NCBI GenBank assembly: GCA_030428885.1
Contig: JAUIEJ010000003.1
Location: 186,001 to 250,000 of the forward strand
Length of the DNA: 64,000 nt
Origin: Gemmatimonadota bacterium
GTDB taxonomy: Bacteria; Gemmatimonadota; Gemmatimonadetes; Longimicrobiales; Gaopeijiaceae
Reading direction: 5' to 3'
Under the pieces are notes generated by a model, which ran no database searches, was not told the DNA's origin, and worked only from the letters and a program-made list of their open reading frames with translations. Shown in pieces: positions 58,731 through 64,000 of this stretch. How positions within the stretch are numbered: the first letter of the stretch is position 1; every line of letters begins with the position of its first letter. The position numbers and the translations under genes were made by a program.

Positions 58731-60362
58731 CTATTCCACCACCGGCTCGAGGCTCGATCGCACCTGGGTCAGGCGCCACAGCCCGAAGGCCACCAGCCCC
58801 AGGGCCGACGGCACACCCAGGGGGCCGCCCAGGACGATGATGGAGGCCATGGAGAACGCCCCGGTGGCCGCCACCAGTCCCGTGAGGAGCCACCCGCCCA
58901 GCACCGTGAGGATTCCGGCCACCCGACCGCCGGCGTCGTCCACCCCCCAGGTGCGGTCGCCCAGGGAGGCCCCCATGGCGCACATGAAGGTGATGTACGT
59001 GGTGGAGAGGGGAAGCCGGTTGGCCGTCCCGATGGAGATGAGGAGGCTCGCCACCACCAGGTTCACGCTGGCCCGGAGCAGGTCGTAGGGCGGATCGGTG
59101 GGGTCGGCCGGCGGTGGGGCCGTACGGCCGTGGGCCCGGGCCCGGATCGACCGCGGCACCGCCACCCGCAGGGCGCCGTACGCCCCCCGGGCGATGGAGA
59201 CCACGGTCCGGGACACGGGGCCGGGGCGGAAGCGCTGTTGGGCGCCGCCCCGAGCGGCGATACGCACTTCGGTGTCCCGCACGCGGCGGGACTTCTGGGA
59301 GAGGGTCAGGGAGGTGACCATGACCCCCCCGGCCAGGGCCAGAGCCCACGGCGGGGTCGTGACCTGGCCCGAGAGGTCGATGCCGTCCACGAAGACGGCC
59401 TGGGCCGCGGCCACGGCGGGGCCGATGAAGTTCACCAGATCGTTGCCCGCGAAGGCCAGCCCCAGCGCTCCGGTTCCCGCCAGGATGATGACGCCCAGGA
59501 GGGTCCGGTGGCGGCGTCCCAGCGCCACCCCGATCAAGCCCGCCACCACGAACACCGCGGCCAGGGCCGTCCAGAGGTGTTCCTGCAGGATGGCCATGGT
59601 CTCGGCGGGAATCAGGCCCGAACTCCGGAGTCCCTTGTAGACCACGAAGTAGGCCAGGCAGGAGAAGGCGAGGCCCGACCAGAGCCATCCCAGGGCCGGA
59701 AACGACGCGCGGAGGTCGTGCCCGTACACGAGGCGGACCGCGAACATCACCACGGCCGAGGTGAAGAAGGCCACCACCACCGAGAGGAAGATCCCGGTGT
59801 AGATGCCCAGCACCGGACCCGTGTTGATGACCCGGAGCGCCTCGGCGGGGCCCCCGGGGGTGGTCCAGAGGGCCACGGCCACCGAGGCGCCCACCAGCTC
59901 CGAGATGATGGAGACCGTGGTGGAGGTGGGGAGCCCCAGGGAGTTGAAGAGATCCAGGAGGAGGACGTCGGCCGCCATGACGCCCAGGTAGATGGCCAGG
60001 ATCAGGTCGACCCGCACGCCCCCGCTCTCGTCCACGAACCACGACGGGTCGAAGACGCCCCGGCGCGCCACCTCCATGAGACCGTTGGAGGTGAGGGCGC
60101 CGAACAGCACGCCGATGCCGGCGATGACGAGGACCGTGCGCCGCCGGGCCACCCGGGACCCGAAGGCCGAGTTGAGGAAGTTGGCCGCGTCGTTGGCGAT
60201 GCCGACCCAGAGATCGAACAGGGCCAGCAGGAGGATCGAGGCCAGGCTGAGTGCGACCAGGTCCACCGGGCGTGCCTGAAGAGGGCGGGGGGGACCGACC
60301 CGGAGGTTTGGGACGCCGGGACGGCGAGACCCTCGAATCGACCCAACCGGGGCGCGACCCAC
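58731..60362 (-). CDS. inorganic phosphate transporter, PiT family
   Basis: GIANDAANFLNSAFGSRVA; AGNDLVNFIGP; 543 aa, multi-TM. Confidence 0.92.
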   Translation of the reverse strand: MGRAPVGSIRGSRRPGVPNLRVGPPRPLQARPVDLVALSLASILLLALFDLWVGIANDAANFLNSAFGSRVARRRTVLVIAGIGVLFGALTSNGLMEVARRGVFDPSWFVDESGGVRVDLILAIYLGVMAADVLLLDLFNSLGLPTSTTVSIISELVGASVAVALWTTPGGPAEALRVINTGPVLGIYTGIFLSVVVAFFTSAVVMFAVRLVYGHDLRASFPALGWLWSGLAFSCLAYFVVYKGLRSSGLIPAETMAILQEHLWTALAAVFVVAGLIGVALGRRHRTLLGVIILAGTGALGLAFAGNDLVNFIGPAVAAAQAVFVDGIDLSGQVTTPPWALALAGGVMVTSLTLSQKSRRVRDTEVRIAARGGAQQRFRPGPVSRTVVSIARGAYGALRVAVPRSIRARAHGRTAPPPADPTDPPYDLLRASVNLVVASLLISIGTANRLPLSTTYITFMCAMGASLGDRTWGVDDAGGRVAGILTVLGGWLLTGLVAATGAFSMASIIVLGGPLGVPSALGLVAFGLWRLTQVRSSLEPVVE

Positions 60363-60493
60363 AATCGACGCTTCGGCACGAACCGGTCACGGTTTCATGA
60401 CGACCGGTACGGCCCCGTATCCCCATGGATCGCGACGGACCCCAGGGGCGACGCGGGGTGGTGGAAAGGACCGCCTTTGGCTAACATATCAGG

Positions 60494-60549
60494 CTGACCC
60501 AGTCAGGACCCCAGGTCCCGACGCTTCCCTTGCAGCGCAGACTCCTGCG
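60494..60549 (+). promoter_or_regulatory. candidate rpsO leader RNA (three tandem hairpins)
   Basis: CTGAC-CCA-GTCAG, GACC-CCA-GGTC, CGCAG-ACTC-CTGCG, the last abutting GGAGG SD. Confidence 0.5.
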
Positions 60550-60562
60550 GAGGCTGAACACC

Positions 60563-60823
60563 ATGAGCATCGACAAGACCGCCGTCATCGAGAAGTACCG
60601 GCTCCACGAGAACGACGTCGGGAGCGCTCCCGTCCAGATCGCGATCCTCACCGAACGGATCAACCATCTGCGGGACCACTTCCACGCCCACAAGCACGAC
60701 CACCACAGCCGGCGCGGCCTGCTGAAGATGGTGGGGCGTCGGCGCCGCCTCCTGGAGTACTTGAAGAATACCGATCTCGAGCGGTATCGCGGGCTCATCG
60801 CCGATCTGGGTCTGCGGCACTGA
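60563..60823 (+). CDS. rpsO: 30S ribosomal protein S15
   Basis: [49 protein letters not shown]. Confidence 0.97.
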   Translation: MSIDKTAVIEKYRLHENDVGSAPVQIAILTERINHLRDHFHAHKHDHHSRRGLLKMVGRRRRLLEYLKNTDLERYRGLIADLGLRH

Positions 60824-60833
60824 GTCGAAGCGT

Positions 60834-60879
60834 CGAACGCGGCGGCGTCCCTCCGGGGTCGCCGCCGTCTTCGCGTTCG
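60834..60879 (+). terminator. strong hairpin downstream of rpsO (terminator or RNase III-type processing site)
   Basis: CGGCGGCG/CGCCGCCG 8 bp inside CGAACGC/GCGTTCG arms; no strong T-tract. Confidence 0.5.
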
Positions 60880-61057
60880 CCGGCCGGTCCGGGAGGACTT
60901 GCCTCGGATCCCGCGCCCTCGGGCGCGCGGTCTGACGTCTCCCCGCATCGTCCGGCGACCACAGGGGCCGATCGATCCGTGACGGGAAGGACCCGTCCGG
61001 TTAGGTCCCGAACCCGGGCCGCGGCGCACGAGGCGCCCCCCGGGTCTTCGCTGCAAC

Positions 61058-61076
61058 GCGACGCACCGTGCGTCGC
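61058..61076 (+). promoter_or_regulatory. hairpin in pnp 5' leader
   Basis: GCGACGCAC-C-GTGCGTCGC, 21 nt upstream of pnp ATG. Confidence 0.55.
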
Positions 61077-61097
61077 CAGGACGAAACGGATACACGT

Positions 61098-63248
61098 ATG
61101 ATCAAGCGCATCGAGCGCCAGTTCGCGGGGCGCCCCCTCACTCTCGAGATCGGCCGCATGGCCAAGCTCGCCGGGGGCTCCTGCCTCGTGCAGTACGGTG
61201 AGACCGTGGTGCTCTGCACCGCCACGGCTCGCGACACGCCCACCCACCTCCCCTTCTTCCCGCTCACGATCGAGTACCGGGAGAAGACCTACGCGGCGGG
61301 GAAGATCCCCGGCGGGTTCTTCAAGCGGGAGGGTCGCCCCGGTGAGAAGGAGATTCTCGCCGCCCGTCTCACCGACCGCCCCCTGCGGCCGCTGTTCCCC
61401 GACGGGTTCATGCACGAGACCCAGATCGTGGCCAACATCCTGTCGGCCGACCAGGAGAACGACGCCGACGTGTTGGCGCTCCTGGGCGGCAGCGTGGCCC
61501 TGAACATGTCCAACATCCCCTTCAACACCCTGGTGGCATCGGTGCGGGTGGGGCGGATCCAGGGCACCTGGGTGTGGAACCCCACGTTCCAGCAGCTCGA
61601 GTACTCCGACGTCGACATGGTGGTGGCCGGTTCCGAGGAGGCCATCCTCATGGTCGAGGGCGGCGCCATCGAGGTGGCCGAGAAGGACATGCTCGAGGGC
61701 ATCCAGTTCGCCCACGAGGGCATCAAGCAGCTCATCGGGATCCAGCGGGAACTGCTGGAGGGCCATTCCGTGCCCGACATGGCGTGGACTCCGGCGACGC
61801 CGGACGCCAACCTCCAGGCCATGGTGGAGGATCTGGCCGGGGAGCGGGTCGTGGAGGCCCTGAACCTGTCGGACAAGCAGGAGCGTCAGCAGGCCATGGC
61901 CGCCGTCCGGGAGGACGTCATCTCGCGCCTCCAGGACGACGACGAGTCGTGGGGCGAGCACGAGGGCCAGGTGGGCGACATCCTCCGGGGCATCGAGAAG
62001 CGCACCATGCGGCAGCAGATCCTGGACCGGGGCGAGCGGGCCGACGGCCGGGGCCTCGACGACATCCGGGCCATCTCCTGCGAGGTGGGCATCCTGCCCC
62101 GCACCCACGGGTCGGCCCTCTTCACCCGGGGTCAGACCCAGGCCCTGGCCGTGACCACCCTGGGCACGTCCCGGGACGAGCAGCGCATCGACTCCATCGA
62201 CGTCCGGGAGGAGGTCACGAAGTCGTTCATGCTCCACTACAACTTCCCGCCCTTCTCGGTGGGTGAGGCGAAGCCGTTCCGGAGCACGTCGCGCCGGGAG
62301 ATCGGCCACGGCAACCTGGCCGAGCGGGCCCTCCAGCCCCTCCTCCCCGCCTACGACGACTTCCCCTACACGATCCGCATCGTCTCCGACATCCTGGAGT
62401 CCAACGGATCGTCGTCCATGGCGTCGGTCTGCGGCGGTTCGCTGAGCCTCATGGACGCGGGCGTGCCCATCAAGGCGGCCTGCGCCGGTGTGGCCATGGG
62501 CCTCATCAAGGAAGGCGACAAGGTGGCGGTCCTCACCGACATCCTGGGCCTGGAAGACGCCCTGGGCGACATGGACTTCAAGGTGGCGGGCACCCGGGAA
62601 GGCGTGACGTCCATCCAGATGGACATCAAGATCGCCGGCCTCACCACCGAGATCCTCCAGGAGGCGCTGGAGCGGGCTCACAAGGGCCGCATGCACATCC
62701 TGGACCTCATGGACCAGGCCCTGGGCGAGGCTCGCCAGGACATCTCGCCGTGGGCGCCCCGGATCACCACGATCCAGATCAACCCCGAGAAGATCGGTGA
62801 GATCATCGGGCCGAAGGGCAAGACGATCCGGGCCATCCAGGACGAGTCCGGCGCCACCATCGAGGTGGACGATTCGGGGCTCGTGAAGATCGCCGCGGTG
62901 AGCGGCGAGGGTGCCGCCCGCGCCCGGGAGATGATCGAAGCCATCGTGAAGGATCCCGAGGTGGGCCGCATCTACGAGGGCCCGGTGAAGAACACCACCA
63001 CCTTCGGCGCCTTCATCGAGATCCTCCCCGGCGTCGAGGGGCTCTGCCACATCTCCGAGCTCGAAGAGGGCCGGGTCAGCAAGACCGAGGACGTCCTGAA
63101 GAAGGGCGACATCACCCGGGTCAAGCTGCTGTCCATCGACGAGAAGGGGCGCCTGCGTCTCTCCCGTCGGGCCGCCCTGGCCGAGGAGAACGGCGAGGGT
63201 GGAGCCGAGGCCGCGGTCGAGGAGTCCGGTGAGAGCACCGACGCCTGA
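61098..63248 (+). CDS. pnp: polyribonucleotide nucleotidyltransferase
   Basis: LTLEIGRMAKLAGGSCLVQYGETVVLCTAT; RNase PH x2, KH and S1 domains. Confidence 0.97.
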   Translation: MIKRIERQFAGRPLTLEIGRMAKLAGGSCLVQYGETVVLCTATARDTPTHLPFFPLTIEYREKTYAAGKIPGGFFKREGRPGEKEILAARLTDRPLRPLFPDGFMHETQIVANILSADQENDADVLALLGGSVALNMSNIPFNTLVASVRVGRIQGTWVWNPTFQQLEYSDVDMVVAGSEEAILMVEGGAIEVAEKDMLEGIQFAHEGIKQLIGIQRELLEGHSVPDMAWTPATPDANLQAMVEDLAGERVVEALNLSDKQERQQAMAAVREDVISRLQDDDESWGEHEGQVGDILRGIEKRTMRQQILDRGERADGRGLDDIRAISCEVGILPRTHGSALFTRGQTQALAVTTLGTSRDEQRIDSIDVREEVTKSFMLHYNFPPFSVGEAKPFRSTSRREIGHGNLAERALQPLLPAYDDFPYTIRIVSDILESNGSSSMASVCGGSLSLMDAGVPIKAACAGVAMGLIKEGDKVAVLTDILGLEDALGDMDFKVAGTREGVTSIQMDIKIAGLTTEILQEALERAHKGRMHILDLMDQALGEARQDISPWAPRITTIQINPEKIGEIIGPKGKTIRAIQDESGATIEVDDSGLVKIAAVSGEGAARAREMIEAIVKDPEVGRIYEGPVKNTTTFGAFIEILPGVEGLCHISELEEGRVSKTEDVLKKGDITRVKLLSIDEKGRLRLSRRAALAEENGEGGAEAAVEESGESTDA

Positions 63249-63249
63249 C

Positions 63250-64000
63250 GTGATCGAGGCACGGGATCGGGGGGGGCGTGGCCGCGAGGCCACGTCCCCC
63301 TCGGACGTTTCGCCCCCCGCGCCGGGGGGCGGGGTCACCGGGCCGGTGGCTGACACGACGCTGGACAACGGGATTCGGGTCCTCTCCGAACACATTCCCG
63401 GGGTCCGCTCGGTGTCCGTGGGGATCTGGGTGCGCCACGGGTCGGCCCACGAACCCGCCCATCGCATGGGCGAAAGCCACCTCCTGGAACACATGGTATT
63501 CAAGGGCACCGAGGCCCGCTCGGCCCACGACATCGCCCTCTCCCTGGAGTCCCTGGGGGGATCGCTGGACGCCTTCACGTCGCGGGAGCACACGTCGTTC
63601 CAGGCCCGGGTCCTGGACGCCCATCTGGGCGAGGCCCTGGACGTCCTGGGCGACATGGTGCGGAACCCGCGCCTCGAACCGTCGGATCTGGAGCTGGAGC
63701 GGGAGGTGGTGCTGGAGGAGATCGCCCAGGTCGAGGACACCCCCGACGACCTGGTCTTCGAGCTCCACGGCGAACACCTCTGGCAGGGCCATCCCTACGG
63801 CCACGCCATCCTGGGCACCCGGGAGACGGTGGCGGCCCTGAGCGCCGACGATCTGCGCCGCCTCCACGGCTCCCGATACCGGGGCGCCAATCTGGTGGTG
63901 GCCGCGGCGGGCAACGTGGATCACGAGCGCTTCAGGGAGCTGGTGGAGGCCCATCTGGGCGACCTTCCGGCGGGCGTCCCCACGGGGGCCGCTCCCGAAC
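63250..64000 (+). CDS. M16 (insulinase family) metallopeptidase, truncated by right edge
   Basis: LDNGIRVLSEHIPGVRSVSVGIWVRHGSAHEP...SHLLEHMVFKGTEAR HxxEH motif; reads open to the window end; start uncertain. Confidence 0.9.
   Translation, partial: MIEARDRGGRGREATSPSDVSPPAPGGGVTGPVADTTLDNGIRVLSEHIPGVRSVSVGIWVRHGSAHEPAHRMGESHLLEHMVFKGTEARSAHDIALSLESLGGSLDAFTSREHTSFQARVLDAHLGEALDVLGDMVRNPRLEPSDLELEREVVLEEIAQVEDTPDDLVFELHGEHLWQGHPYGHAILGTRETVAALSADDLRRLHGSRYRGANLVVAAAGNVDHERFRELVEAHLGDLPAGVPTGAAPE

Noticed and set aside
1-64000. CRISPR arrays, prophage, intact IS elements or defence islands
   Set aside because: No regularly spaced repeats, transposase/integrase motifs or defence-gene signatures seen in the ORF translations.

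Overview
This high-GC bacterial window is densely coded and reads mostly as a housekeeping chromosomal segment. Gene content and style resemble Gemmatimonadota or a relative, but that assignment is inference. I support about 61 protein-coding genes. They include a MacB/HlyD/TolC-type export operon (left edge truncated), a split pntAa-pntAb-pntB transhydrogenase operon, and comM. A long core block runs lepB, sigma factor, rplM-rpsI, rpsB-tsf-pyrH-frr, uppS-cdsA-dxr-rseP. Other core genes are serS, a UvrD/PcrA helicase, murA, rimP-nusA-L7Ae-infB-DUF503-rbfA-truB-ribF and rpsO-pnp, ending in a truncated M16 peptidase. I saw no tRNA, rRNA, CRISPR array, prophage or intact IS element. The most interesting material is non-coding or atypical: (1) an unusually long 440-bp gap after comM that can fold into a four-helix cloverleaf-like element with a competing upstream hairpin; (2) a triple-hairpin rpsO leader with two identical CCA triloops and a third hairpin abutting the Shine-Dalgarno; (3) a promoter + intrinsic terminator + rimP-nusA-infB leader that looks like an attenuator; (4) structured elements at ALDH/lepB, rpsB/tsf and rpsO/pnp; (5) a CPA2 antiporter / PII-like / PTS-EIIA gene set; (6) a creatininase-family protein whose metal-site motifs are altered; (7) all six convergent gene pairs separated by 15 bp or less. 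None is proven to be a new system. All folds and repeats were found by eye, without thermodynamic or covariation calculation.
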